Assembly (NCBI GenBank): GCA_002314635.1
Contig: DCGQ01000017.1
Coordinates: forward strand, 15,701-21,822
Origin: Clostridiales bacterium UBA1774
Lineage (GTDB): Bacteria; Bacillota; Clostridia; Oscillospirales; Oscillospiraceae
Length of the DNA stretch: 6,122 bases
Reading direction: 5' to 3'
The position numbers and the translations under genes are program-made. A model generated the notes under the pieces. The model ran no database searches. It saw nothing but the letters and a program-made list of their open reading frames with translations, and had not been told where the DNA came from. The stretch's first letter is position 1, and every line of letters begins with the position of its first letter. Positions 1 through 6,104 of the stretch are shown here, one piece after another.

Positions 1-462
1 GTTATAGCCGAACACCGGGATCATGCCGCAAAAATAGGTAAAGGCGTAATCGTGTGCATAATCCATGGCAGCTTCCGGAATTTTGATCAGTTTCAAAAAC
101 CAGTCACAGCCTACAAGAGAAACAACGGTGGAACAGGCGGCCAGAATGAAACCGAAGGTGAACATGGTGCCGATGGCCTTTCCCAGCCGATTTAAATTGC
201 CCTTGCCGATATGCTGGGATATTATAATCTGTCCGGCCTGTGCCACGCCCATGGAAATGAACAGAAAGAAGGTGGCAATCTCGCCGCCGTTAGAGGCAGC
301 GGTAAGACCGGCAGAGCCGACAAAGCGGCCGACGATAATCATATCGACCATGTTGTAAAGCTGCTGCAGCAGATTGGCAAAGACAAAGGGAAGCGCAAAG
401 GATATCAGCTGCTTCAAAGGACTGCCTGAGGTAAGGTCACGAACAAGGGTTTTGCGTTCCAA
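1..462 (-). CDS. MATE-family efflux transporter, N-terminal part (runs off the left edge)
   Basis: Probable multidrug/toxin extrusion antiporter of the inner membrane, exporting cationic or drug-like compounds in exchange for Na+ or H+. Only the first 154 codons are present; family members are usually about 450 residues in 12 helices, so roughly a third is seen. Recognition rests on the family-typical first helix (residues 21-48, with QQLYNMVDMIIVGRFVG at about 33-49) and the AGQIIISQHIGKG segment at about 75-87, followed by hydrophobic stretches near 97-118 and 140-153. I chose the TTG at 462 because GGAGG lies 8 nt upstream. An in-frame ATG at 477 would add five residues, but it overlaps that Shine-Dalgarno sequence and has none of its own. 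The gene is transcribed divergently from the two-component operon, and no link to it beyond adjacency can be shown. Family call is confident; substrate is unknown. Confidence 0.9.
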   Translation of the reverse strand, partial: MERKTLVRDLTSGSPLKQLISFALPFVFANLLQQLYNMVDMIIVGRFVGSAGLTAASNGGEIATFFLFISMGVAQAGQIIISQHIGKGNLNRLGKAIGTMFTFGFILAACSTVVSLVGCDWFLKLIKIPEAAMDYAHDYAFTYFCGMIPVFGYN

Positions 463-470
463 TGTTAATT

Positions 471-475
471 CCTCC
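471..475 (-). promoter_or_regulatory. Ribosome binding site deciding the TTG start of the MATE gene
   Basis: Read on the minus strand this is GGAGG, 8 nt before the TTG at 462. The in-frame ATG at 477-475 overlaps it and has no purine-rich sequence upstream, so TTG is preferred. Confidence 0.65.
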
Positions 476-491
476 ATATTTGAGCGGTAAT

Positions 492-504
492 TAGTAGCAT
501 ACTA
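492..504. promoter_or_regulatory. 13-bp dyad overlapping the MATE promoter -10; possible operator
   Basis: The sequence TAGTA-GCA-TACTA is a perfect inverted repeat with 5-bp arms and a 3-bp centre. It covers the putative -10 hexamer of the MATE gene. A dimeric repressor bound here would block that promoter, as is common for MarR- or TetR-controlled efflux genes. No such regulator is in the window, so this role is inference from position and symmetry. Confidence 0.35.
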
Positions 505-524
505 CAGTCTGCCGGAAAAAACAA
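496..524 (-). promoter_or_regulatory. Putative sigma-70 promoter for the MATE gene
   Basis: On the minus strand, TTGTTT (524-519) is followed after 17 bp by TATGCT (501-496). The -35 matches the first three consensus positions and the -10 matches four of six. Transcription would begin near 489, giving a short leader of about 27 nt before the TTG start. The call rests on motif spacing only. Confidence 0.45.
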
Positions 525-560
525 CACTTTCCGCTTTCTATTTCACATCACAGAACAAAA

Positions 561-589
561 TTGACATACCGTTTGCCGACAGGTATAAT
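561..589 (+). promoter_or_regulatory. Consensus sigma-70 promoter of the response regulator/kinase operon
   Basis: TTGACA (561-566), a 17-bp spacer, then TATAAT (584-589): both hexamers match the consensus perfectly at optimal spacing. Transcription should start near 596, leaving a leader of about 29 nt. No TNACA-N4-TGTAA operator was found around it, which suggests constitutive expression of the two-component pair. Confidence 0.85.
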
Positions 590-608
590 GCCGCTGCGAA
601 AAGGCTCT

Positions 609-616
609 GGAAAGGA
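609..616 (+). promoter_or_regulatory. Ribosome binding site deciding the GTG start of the response regulator
   Basis: GGAAAGGA ends 8 nt before the GTG at 625. The upstream in-frame ATG at 616 overlaps this purine stretch and would have a poorly placed site. Starting at GTG also gives the usual family N-terminus, MYKLFLVEDDENI. Confidence 0.6.
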
Positions 617-624
617 TGATAGCA

Positions 625-1296
625 GTGTATAAGCTGTTTCTTGTTGAGGACGATGAGAATATTGCTGCCGCAGTCTGCCGGCGGGCAGAGAACTGGGGAC
701 TGGAAACCCGGGCGGTGCAGGATTTTCGGAATGTGATGGGTGAATTTGCGGCGTATCAGCCGCAAATCGTGCTGCTGGATGTGCTGCTGCCCTGCTTTGA
801 CGGATACCACTGGTGCACGGAGATCCGACGTGTTTCCAAAGTGCCGATCATTTTCCTGTCCTCTGTATCGGATAATATGAACATTGTGATGGCGATGAAT
901 CTTGGTGCAGACGATTTCATTGCCAAACCGTTTGACAGCGGTGTACTGATGGCAAAGGTACAGGCGCTGCTGCGGCGAAGCTACGACTATGCAGGCACGG
1001 CTCCGCTGCTGGAGCATCGGGGTGCATTTCTGGATACCGGTGATAATTCTCTGCGCTGCGGAGATGAGACCGTGTCTCTTACACGAAATGAGTACCGGAT
1101 TTTGCTGTGTCTGATGGAGAATAAGGGAAAAGTGGTCAGCAGAGAAAAGCTGATGCAGCGCCTATGGGAAACGGAGCAGTTTGTAGATGAAAACACGCTG
1201 ACTGTCAATGTAAACCGCCTGCGCCGGAAGCTGGAGAGTGCCGGTCTGCGGGATTTTATTGCCACCCGGTTTGGCGTGGGTTATATCGTGGAGTAA
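625..1296 (+). CDS. BceR-type response regulator (OmpR/PhoB family)
   Basis: Cytoplasmic DNA-binding response regulator, 223 residues from the GTG start. The receiver domain spans about residues 1-118: acidic pocket E8-D9-D10, phosphoacceptor D52 in IVLLDVLLP, switch serine S79 in IIFLSS, and K101-P102 in DDFIAKPF. A winged-helix domain follows at about 128-222, with the recognition-helix segment DENTLTVNVNRLRRKL at 188-203. The overall sequence resembles Bacillus BceR closely, including FDGYHWC after the phosphorylation loop and the FVDENTLTVNVNRLR block. It should be phosphorylated by the kinase encoded 4 bp downstream and then activate the transporter genes through the site at 2296-2311. 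An ATG nine bases upstream (616) is an alternative start. The symbol is withheld because Clostridia often carry several paralogous modules. Confidence 0.93.
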   Translation: MYKLFLVEDDENIAAAVCRRAENWGLETRAVQDFRNVMGEFAAYQPQIVLLDVLLPCFDGYHWCTEIRRVSKVPIIFLSSVSDNMNIVMAMNLGADDFIAKPFDSGVLMAKVQALLRRSYDYAGTAPLLEHRGAFLDTGDNSLRCGDETVSLTRNEYRILLCLMENKGKVVSREKLMQRLWETEQFVDENTLTVNVNRLRRKLESAGLRDFIATRFGVGYIVE

Positions 1297-1300
1297 GCCC

Positions 1301-2293
1301 ATGAAGCTGCTTTGGGAATATATTCGCCAGCATGGGAAAAGTCTCGGCCTGCTGTGCCTGTTTGCTTTGATTCTGATCATCTGCTTCCTTTTGTACCATG
1401 TCCCCATCGGCGTGGTTCTGTACCCGCTGGCGCTGTGCCTTCTGGTAGGTTTTCTCTGTCTGCTGGCCTATTTCAATCGCTTCCGAAAGCGGCACCTTAC
1501 ACTGGAAGCATTGCGGAAACGCTCGACAGACCTGCTTTCGGCGCTGCCGCCTCCGACAAATACACTGGAGGCGGATTATCAACAGATTATCGAGGATCTT
1601 TGCAGGAAAAACAGCACACAGATTCAGGAAGCGGACGCCCGTTATGACAGTATGATGGAGTACTATACCGTGTGGGCACACCAGATCAAAACGCCGCTTG
1701 CTGCGTCCCGGCTGCTGCTGGAGAATGAGGATTCATCCCTGTCCCGCCAGCTGATGGTTCAGCTGAAACGGACGGAAAGCTATGTGGAGATGGTGTTGGC
1801 CTATCTGCGTCTGGATTCCGCTGATACGGATTATCTGATCCGCGCCTGTTCTCTGGATGAATTGCTGAGAGGCTGTGTCCGTTCGTTTTCCGGGGAGTTT
1901 ATACAGCGTCACATTCATCTGGAACTGCAGGAAACCAATGCCGTTGTCGTTACGGATGAGAAGTGGCTGTCCTTTGTGATGGAACAGCTGCTGTCAAACG
2001 CATTGAAATACACGGGAGAGGGCGGAACGATCACCGTTAAGATGGAAGCAGACAGAACCCTCTGCATTGCCGATACCGGCATTGGAATTGCGGCAGAGGA
2101 TCTGCCGCGGGTGTTCGAGCGAAGCTATACCGGCAGCATCGGGAGGAACCGCAAAAAAGCCACCGGCATCGGACTGTACCTGTGCCGCCGGGTCTGCGGA
2201 AATCTGAATATCCCCATTCGCATGGAATCTGAACCGGGAAAAGGGACTCGCGTTTATCTGGGACTGGGGCAGTATGATCTGAAACCGGAATAA
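1301..2293 (+). CDS. Intramembrane-sensing sensor histidine kinase, BceS type
   Basis: Membrane histidine kinase of 330 residues, partner of the preceding regulator. Two transmembrane helices (about 15-33 and 37-57) are joined by only a few residues (YHVP), so there is no extracellular sensor domain. The dimerisation/phosphorylation box is WAHQIKTP with the phosphorylated histidine at H127. The HATPase domain follows, with the N box EQLLSNALKY (N233), G1 DTGIGI (259-263 region), F box FERSYTG (from 272) and G2 GIGLYL (289-294). In characterised BceS-like kinases the signal comes from the cognate transporter rather than from direct ligand binding, and this architecture fits. The start at 1301 is preceded by GGAG at 1290-1293, within the end of the regulator gene, so the two are probably translationally linked. 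The reading frame is open further upstream to 1238, but that part overlaps the regulator and has no support as coding sequence. Confidence 0.93.
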   Translation: MKLLWEYIRQHGKSLGLLCLFALILIICFLLYHVPIGVVLYPLALCLLVGFLCLLAYFNRFRKRHLTLEALRKRSTDLLSALPPPTNTLEADYQQIIEDLCRKNSTQIQEADARYDSMMEYYTVWAHQIKTPLAASRLLLENEDSSLSRQLMVQLKRTESYVEMVLAYLRLDSADTDYLIRACSLDELLRGCVRSFSGEFIQRHIHLELQETNAVVVTDEKWLSFVMEQLLSNALKYTGEGGTITVKMEADRTLCIADTGIGIAAEDLPRVFERSYTGSIGRNRKKATGIGLYLCRRVCGNLNIPIRMESEPGKGTRVYLGLGQYDLKPE

Positions 2294-2295
2294 AG

Positions 2296-2311
2296 CTTAC
2301 AGCAATGTAAG
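2296..2311. promoter_or_regulatory. Predicted BceR-type operator upstream of the transporter genes
   Basis: CTTACA-GCAA-TGTAAG is a perfect inverted repeat with 6-bp arms and a 4-bp spacer. It matches exactly the TNACA-N4-TGTAA consensus described for BceR-like regulators in Firmicutes. It begins 3 bp after the kinase stop codon and is centred about 73 bp before the expected transporter transcription start, a plausible position for activation. Assignment to the regulator in this window is inference from motif and position. Confidence 0.8.
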
Positions 2312-2341
2312 GTTTGACCGGACTTCCGTAAGAAAATGAAA

Positions 2342-2370
2342 TGGAATGTGCATCATTATGCTGGTATACT
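2342..2370 (+). promoter_or_regulatory. Putative activator-dependent promoter of the ABC transporter genes
   Basis: TATACT at 2365-2370 is preceded by TG at 2362-2363, forming an extended -10 (TGGTATACT). The hexamer 17 bp upstream, TGGAAT (2342-2347), is a poor -35. A weak -35 with a good -10 and an upstream dyad is the expected layout for a promoter needing an activator. Transcription would start near 2377, about 26 nt before the ATPase start codon. Confidence 0.6.
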
Positions 2371-2387
2371 GTCGCCAGTTTCAGATT

Positions 2388-2392
2388 GGAGG
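2388..2392 (+). promoter_or_regulatory. Ribosome binding site of the ATPase gene
   Basis: GGAGG lies 10 nt before the ATG at 2403, with a second weaker AGGA at 2396-2399. It argues against the longer in-frame start at 2346, which would precede the likely transcription start. Confidence 0.65.
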
Positions 2393-2402
2393 TACAGGAA
2401 TC

Positions 2403-3167
2403 ATGAGCATTTTGGAAGTTTCCGGTCTGCGGAAAGTCTATACCACCCGCTTCGGCGGCAATCAGGTGGAGGCACTGAAAAATGTAAACTTCACCGTGGA
2501 AAAAGGCGAATACGTGGCCATTATGGGCGAGTCCGGCAGCGGAAAAACCACGCTGCTGAACATTCTGGCTGCTTTGGATAAACCAACCGCCGGGACCGTA
2601 ATTCTGGATGGAATGGATCTGAGCCGGGTAAAGGAGTCGGAAGCAGCCACATTCCGGAGAGATAATCTGGGTTTTGTGTTTCAGGAGTTCAACCTGCTGG
2701 ATACCTTTACGCTGGAGGATAATATCTATCTGCCGCTGGTTCTGGCGGGCAGACCCTATTCGGAAATGCATAACCGGCTGCAGCCCATTGCCCAGCGGCT
2801 GGGCATCACCGATCTTCTGAAGAAATACCCTTACGAGGTATCCGGCGGACAGAAACAACGGGCAGCGGTGGCACGTGCGCTGATTACCAATCCCAAGCTG
2901 ATTCTGGCGGATGAACCCACCGGTGCGCTGGACTCCCGTGCTACCGATGAACTGCTGCGGCAGTTCGGTGACATCAACCGGCAGGGCCAGACCGTGGTGA
3001 TGGTGACCCATTCAACCCGCGCAGCCAGCACCGCGGGTCGCGTGCTGTTTATCCGGGACGGACAGGTATTCCATCAACTGTATCGGGGCGACTGTACGGA
3101 TGAACAGCTATATCAGAAAATCTCCGATACGCTGACCCTGCTGGCAACGGGAGGGGACAAACGATGA
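2403..3167 (+). CDS. ABC transporter ATP-binding protein, BceA type (MacB/LolD-like)
   Basis: Cytoplasmic ATPase of 254 residues that powers the permease encoded immediately downstream. All nucleotide-binding motifs are intact: Walker A GESGSGKTT at 42-50 (K48), Q loop FVFQEFNLL (Q94), signature VSGGQ at 146-150, Walker B LILADEP with D170 and catalytic E171, D loop GALD ending at D177, and H loop VTHS (H203). The N-terminal MSILEVSGLRKVY and the ...GGNQVEALKNVNF spacing are typical of the BceA/MacB/LolD class, which acts mechanically on substrates at the membrane face rather than by simple transport. The stop codon overlaps the permease start (ATGA), implying coupled translation. The frame is open upstream to 2346, but the GGAGG at 2388 and the promoter position favour 2403. 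No terminator separates it from the kinase gene, so read-through may give basal expression. Confidence 0.95.
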   Translation: MSILEVSGLRKVYTTRFGGNQVEALKNVNFTVEKGEYVAIMGESGSGKTTLLNILAALDKPTAGTVILDGMDLSRVKESEAATFRRDNLGFVFQEFNLLDTFTLEDNIYLPLVLAGRPYSEMHNRLQPIAQRLGITDLLKKYPYEVSGGQKQRAAVARALITNPKLILADEPTGALDSRATDELLRQFGDINRQGQTVVMVTHSTRAASTAGRVLFIRDGQVFHQLYRGDCTDEQLYQKISDTLTLLATGGDKR

Positions 3168-5197
3168 AGCTGGGCTTTTATCCCCGCCTTGCTGCCGATG
3201 GAATCCGCAAAAACCGCCGGCTGTATGTGCCCTATCTTCTGACCTGCATCTGCATGGTGGCGATTCACTATATTCTGACGTTTCTCAGCCATTCGGAGGC
3301 TGTATGTCGGGTTCGAGGCGCCAGCGTTCTCTGTTCTACCCTTCAGATGGGCGCTGATGTGGTGCTTGTATTTTCGGCGATTTTTCTGTTTTATACCAAT
3401 TCTTTCCTGATACGGCGCAGAAAACGGGAGTTTGGACTCTATAATGTTCTGGGTATGGGGAAAAACAATCTGGGGCGGATCATTACATGGGAGGCGCTGC
3501 TGACTGCGGTGATTTCTCTGATACTTGGTATCCTGTTGGGCGTGATCGCATCCAAGCTGGCGGAGCTGGGTCTTCTGAATTTGATGGGATGCGAAGTGGA
3601 CTTTCGATTTGCCGTCAGCATGAGATCCATTTACAATACAACAGTCAGTTTTCTTGCAATTTTCGTTCTGATCTGGTTTTCCGGGGTGCTTCGGGTTCGC
3701 AGAAGCAGCGCTGTCAGTCTTATGAAAAGCGAAAACGTGGGTGAAAAACCACCGAAGGCAAACTGGCTGCTGGGATTTATTGGATTTATTCTGCTTGGCG
3801 TCGCCTATTATCTGGCCGTAACGGTGGAAAACCCGGTGTCTGCGATTCTCTATTTCTTCATTGCGGTGCTGCTGGTGATTCTTGCCACCTATCTGCTGAT
3901 GATCGCAGGCAGCGTGATGCTGTGCCGCATCCTGCAGAAGAATAAGAAATACTATTATGACCCCCGGCATTTTGTTTCCGTTTCCTCCATGGCATACAGA
4001 ATGAAGCGCAATGGGGCAGGACTTGCCTCCGTCTGTATTCTGGCAACCATGGTGCTGGTCATGCTGTCGTCCACCTCCAGTCTGTATTTCGGTTCTGAGG
4101 ATGCGTTGAACAGCCGTTATCCCAGAGAGATCAATCTGGAACTGCACTTTAATAAGCCGGAGGACATGAACGAAGAAAACCTGAACTGGTTCCGGGAGCG
4201 GGCACAGAATGCAGCAACAAAACTGGGTTATACCGCGCAGAACTTCCGCACCTATCGGCGTGCTGAGATTTCCGGTCTGCTGGAAAAAGACGGTGTACAG
4301 GTAGAATATGAAACACAGAACGTAAATGTAAACCTGCTCACCATGTTCTATTTTGTCCCGCTTGAGGATTATGTGCAGTATACCGGGGAAACTGTGGATC
4401 TGCCGGAGGGCAAGGCTGCGCTGCGGACCTTCTCCTGCAGCTTCACCGGAGACACGCTGACCTTCAAGGGCCATGGGAGCCTGTCCGTTGCAGAGGTAAA
4501 GCCGGGAAGCATCCAGATGGATGAGAGTGCGCTGGGGTCTTTTGATGCCATTATTGTGATCGTAAAGGATCTGGAGGATGTAGCGGACATTCTGGGCGGA
4601 ACCGGGGGCGATGAGGAAGCATTGCAGCTGAGCTGGCTTTACGGCTTTGACCTGAATGCCGGGAATGAGGCTCAAAGGCAGGTCGATGAGGCGCTGCAGG
4701 AGACCTTCTGCAGTTGGGAGAATATGGGCGCACACGGCTGCCAATACTACAGCAGCTCAACCCGGGCAGCCGGCAGCGATGATTATTATGCTTCAAACGG
4801 CGGTCTGTTCTTTATCGGCATCCTGCTCAGTCTGGTATTTATTCTGGCTGCTGTCCTGATTCTGTATTATAAGCAGATTTCCGAGGGCTATGAGGATCAG
4901 AACCGCTTCCATATCATGCAGAAAGTGGGTATGACGAAGAAAGCCATTCGCCGCAGCATCAACAGTCAACTGCTGCTGGTGTTCTTCCTGCCCCTGTTCA
5001 TGGCGGGGATTCATCTATGCTTTGCCTTCCCCATGATCCGCAAGCTGCTGACGCTGTTTGCTCTCTACAATGTGGGACTGTTTGCCGCTACTACGGTCAT
5101 CAGCTACTGCGTGTTCTGCCTGTTCTATGTGCTTGTATACCGGGTTACCTCCGGGGCCTATCTCAGCATCGTCAGCGACAGGGAAGTGAATGTATAA
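3164..5197 (+). CDS. ABC transporter permease, FtsX/BceB family
   Basis: Integral membrane permease of 677 residues, probably working with the ATPase to protect cell-wall precursor targets from peptide antibiotics and to signal to the kinase. Predicted helices lie near residues 22-41, 63-80, 108-128, 158-176, 201-219, 226-247 and 285-305. A large extracellular domain follows (about 306-546), then three helices at about 547-568, 602-622 and 636-660. This 7 + large loop + 3 arrangement, the length and FtsX-like segments such as RRKREFGLYNVLGMGK (85-100) and the KVGMTKKAIRRSI region (587-599) are hallmarks of BceB proteins. In the family the extracellular domain determines peptide recognition; here it is acidic, with three cysteines (424, 516, 526). 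The start has a strong GGGAGGGG at 3149-3156 and overlaps the ATPase stop by 4 bp. The target peptide is not predictable. Confidence 0.94.
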   Translation: MKLGFYPRLAADGIRKNRRLYVPYLLTCICMVAIHYILTFLSHSEAVCRVRGASVLCSTLQMGADVVLVFSAIFLFYTNSFLIRRRKREFGLYNVLGMGKNNLGRIITWEALLTAVISLILGILLGVIASKLAELGLLNLMGCEVDFRFAVSMRSIYNTTVSFLAIFVLIWFSGVLRVRRSSAVSLMKSENVGEKPPKANWLLGFIGFILLGVAYYLAVTVENPVSAILYFFIAVLLVILATYLLMIAGSVMLCRILQKNKKYYYDPRHFVSVSSMAYRMKRNGAGLASVCILATMVLVMLSSTSSLYFGSEDALNSRYPREINLELHFNKPEDMNEENLNWFRERAQNAATKLGYTAQNFRTYRRAEISGLLEKDGVQVEYETQNVNVNLLTMFYFVPLEDYVQYTGETVDLPEGKAALRTFSCSFTGDTLTFKGHGSLSVAEVKPGSIQMDESALGSFDAIIVIVKDLEDVADILGGTGGDEEALQLSWLYGFDLNAGNEAQRQVDEALQETFCSWENMGAHGCQYYSSSTRAAGSDDYYASNGGLFFIGILLSLVFILAAVLILYYKQISEGYEDQNRFHIMQKVGMTKKAIRRSINSQLLLVFFLPLFMAGIHLCFAFPMIRKLLTLFALYNVGLFAATTVISYCVFCLFYVLVYRVTSGAYLSIVSDREVNV

Positions 5198-5201
5198 AGA
5201 G

Positions 5202-5233
5202 AGGGATTCCATCCGCACGGTGGAATCCCTTTT
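5202..5233 (+). terminator. Rho-independent terminator after the permease gene
   Basis: GGGATTCCA (5203-5211) pairs perfectly with TGGAATCCC (5221-5229), and an extra A-T pair at the base joins 5202 and 5230. The loop is 9 nt and the stem is followed by TTTT (5230-5233). It starts 5 bp after the permease stop. On the minus strand the same stem is followed by CTCTCTTTATA, so it may also serve the converging rhomboid-like gene, less efficiently. Confidence 0.85.
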
Positions 5234-5238
5234 CGGTA

Positions 5239-6090
5239 TCATGGCTGCGTAAAATGAACATGGCTTGTGATGTGCTCCTGACAGAAGCAGTGATACCCGA
5301 CACATTTGGAACAATAACGAAACTCCAATTCCGGGTGTTCGGTATCTGTTGCGCCGCATACGGCACATTTCCGGGTGTAACTGCGGTTTTCCTCCTCTTT
5401 TTTAGCCTCCTTCACCGTGCGGCGGAACTGACGAGCCTGTGGGCGGATGCGATACCAAAGCAGCTTTGCAGCCGGAATCAGCCGGTCTCCGCAGAACAGA
5501 AAATAGTTTGCAATGCCCACCAGCGGCAGCAGGGTAGCGCCGAAAATCATATTCAGCAGAAACATAACTGCTTCCAGATAGGCAAGCCACTTGATTTTGA
5601 TGGGGATGATGAAAAACAGCAGCACCCGATTGTCAGGCCACAGTGTGGCGAACACGAAAAACATGGAAAGGCTGATGTAGCTGCCGGTGACTGCCACCTG
5701 CGACCCGGTAATCAGGCTTGCCAGGATCCCGTAAAGGATGCTGAGTACCATACCGGACAGATAATATGCGGTAAATCGGCCTCTGCCCCAGACCCGTTCC
5801 AGCGAACTGCCAATCAGATAATAAAAATATAACTGCAGAACCAATGACAGCACACGATAGGAATCCGGGACAAACACAAAGGTAACGAGACGCCAGATCT
5901 GCCCTCGCAGGACCTCACCGGGTATAAAGCAAAGATACCATGCCAACATACCGGTGGTATCCATTTTCATAAACAGATAGACCAGCAGGTTTCCGATGAC
6001 GACATAAAGCATCAGCCGATTTAAACCGAAATTCGGGTGATTCAGCAGAAAGCGGCTGAGCTTCTGTTCAAAACGCTTCAGTATTTTCAT
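5239..6090 (-). CDS. Rhomboid-fold membrane protein, apparently non-catalytic, with a Cys/His-rich zinc-binding-like tail
   Basis: Membrane protein of 283 residues. The N-terminal part (about 25-200) has several hydrophobic helices with rhomboid landmarks: the first-loop WR (W66-R67 in GQIWRLVTF) and the segment LERVWGRGRFTAYYLSG (about 97-113). The expected catalytic GxSG in helix 4 is replaced by GSYIS (136-140), and there is no histidine between residues 20 and 241, so the Ser-His dyad appears absent. A charged linker (about 218-230) leads to a C-terminal module with C232/C235, C250/C253, C258, C260 and H257, H263, H267, H269, a pattern fitting one or two zinc sites. Similar proteins in Clostridia are often annotated as rhomboid proteases. 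The ATG at 6090 has GGGAGG 8 nt upstream; the TTG at 6096 is only 2 nt from it, so ATG is chosen. It converges on the transporter operon and is probably unrelated in function. Confidence 0.8.
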   Translation of the reverse strand: MKILKRFEQKLSRFLLNHPNFGLNRLMLYVVIGNLLVYLFMKMDTTGMLAWYLCFIPGEVLRGQIWRLVTFVFVPDSYRVLSLVLQLYFYYLIGSSLERVWGRGRFTAYYLSGMVLSILYGILASLITGSQVAVTGSYISLSMFFVFATLWPDNRVLLFFIIPIKIKWLAYLEAVMFLLNMIFGATLLPLVGIANYFLFCGDRLIPAAKLLWYRIRPQARQFRRTVKEAKKEEENRSYTRKCAVCGATDTEHPELEFRYCSKCVGYHCFCQEHITSHVHFTQP

Positions 6091-6098
6091 AGACAATG

Positions 6099-6104
6099 CC
6101 TCCC
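6099..6104 (-). promoter_or_regulatory. Ribosome binding site deciding the ATG start of the rhomboid-like gene
   Basis: On the minus strand GGGAGG lies 8 nt before the ATG at 6090 but only 2 nt before the in-frame TTG at 6096, so the shorter protein is favoured. Confidence 0.7.

Noticed and set aside
463..624. Small RNA or riboswitch in the divergent intergenic region
   Set aside because: Apart from the two promoters, the 13-bp dyad and the ribosome binding sites, no stable extended stem or terminator is visible. The predicted leaders are under 35 nt.
1238..1300. N-terminal extension of the kinase from an ATG at 1238
   Set aside because: It would overlap the regulator coding sequence by 59 bases and add a non-family N-terminus. 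The ATG at 1301 has GGAG at good spacing and gives the usual two-helix BceS start.
2319..2328. CGGA-CT-TCCG palindrome as a terminator for the kinase transcript
   Set aside because: The arms are only 4 bp, the spacer is 2 nt and the following bases are A-rich rather than T-rich, so it cannot form an intrinsic terminator.
2037..3011. Open frame of 324 codons on the minus strand across the kinase end and the ATPase gene
   Set aside because: It runs through two unambiguous genes and the regulatory gap, and its product has no recognisable motif or compositional sign of a real protein.
3113..4744. Open frame of 543 codons on the minus strand opposite the permease gene
   Set aside because: The plus strand clearly encodes a well-conserved FtsX/BceB permease. 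The antisense translation is rich in His, Gln, Cys and Arg without domain character, and is best explained as the shadow of the codon pattern of the real gene.
5017..5832. Open frame of 271 codons on the plus strand across the permease end and opposite the rhomboid-like gene
   Set aside because: It overlaps the permease, the terminator and the whole middle of the rhomboid-like gene. The minus-strand frame has a good ribosome binding site, membrane helices and CxxC motifs.
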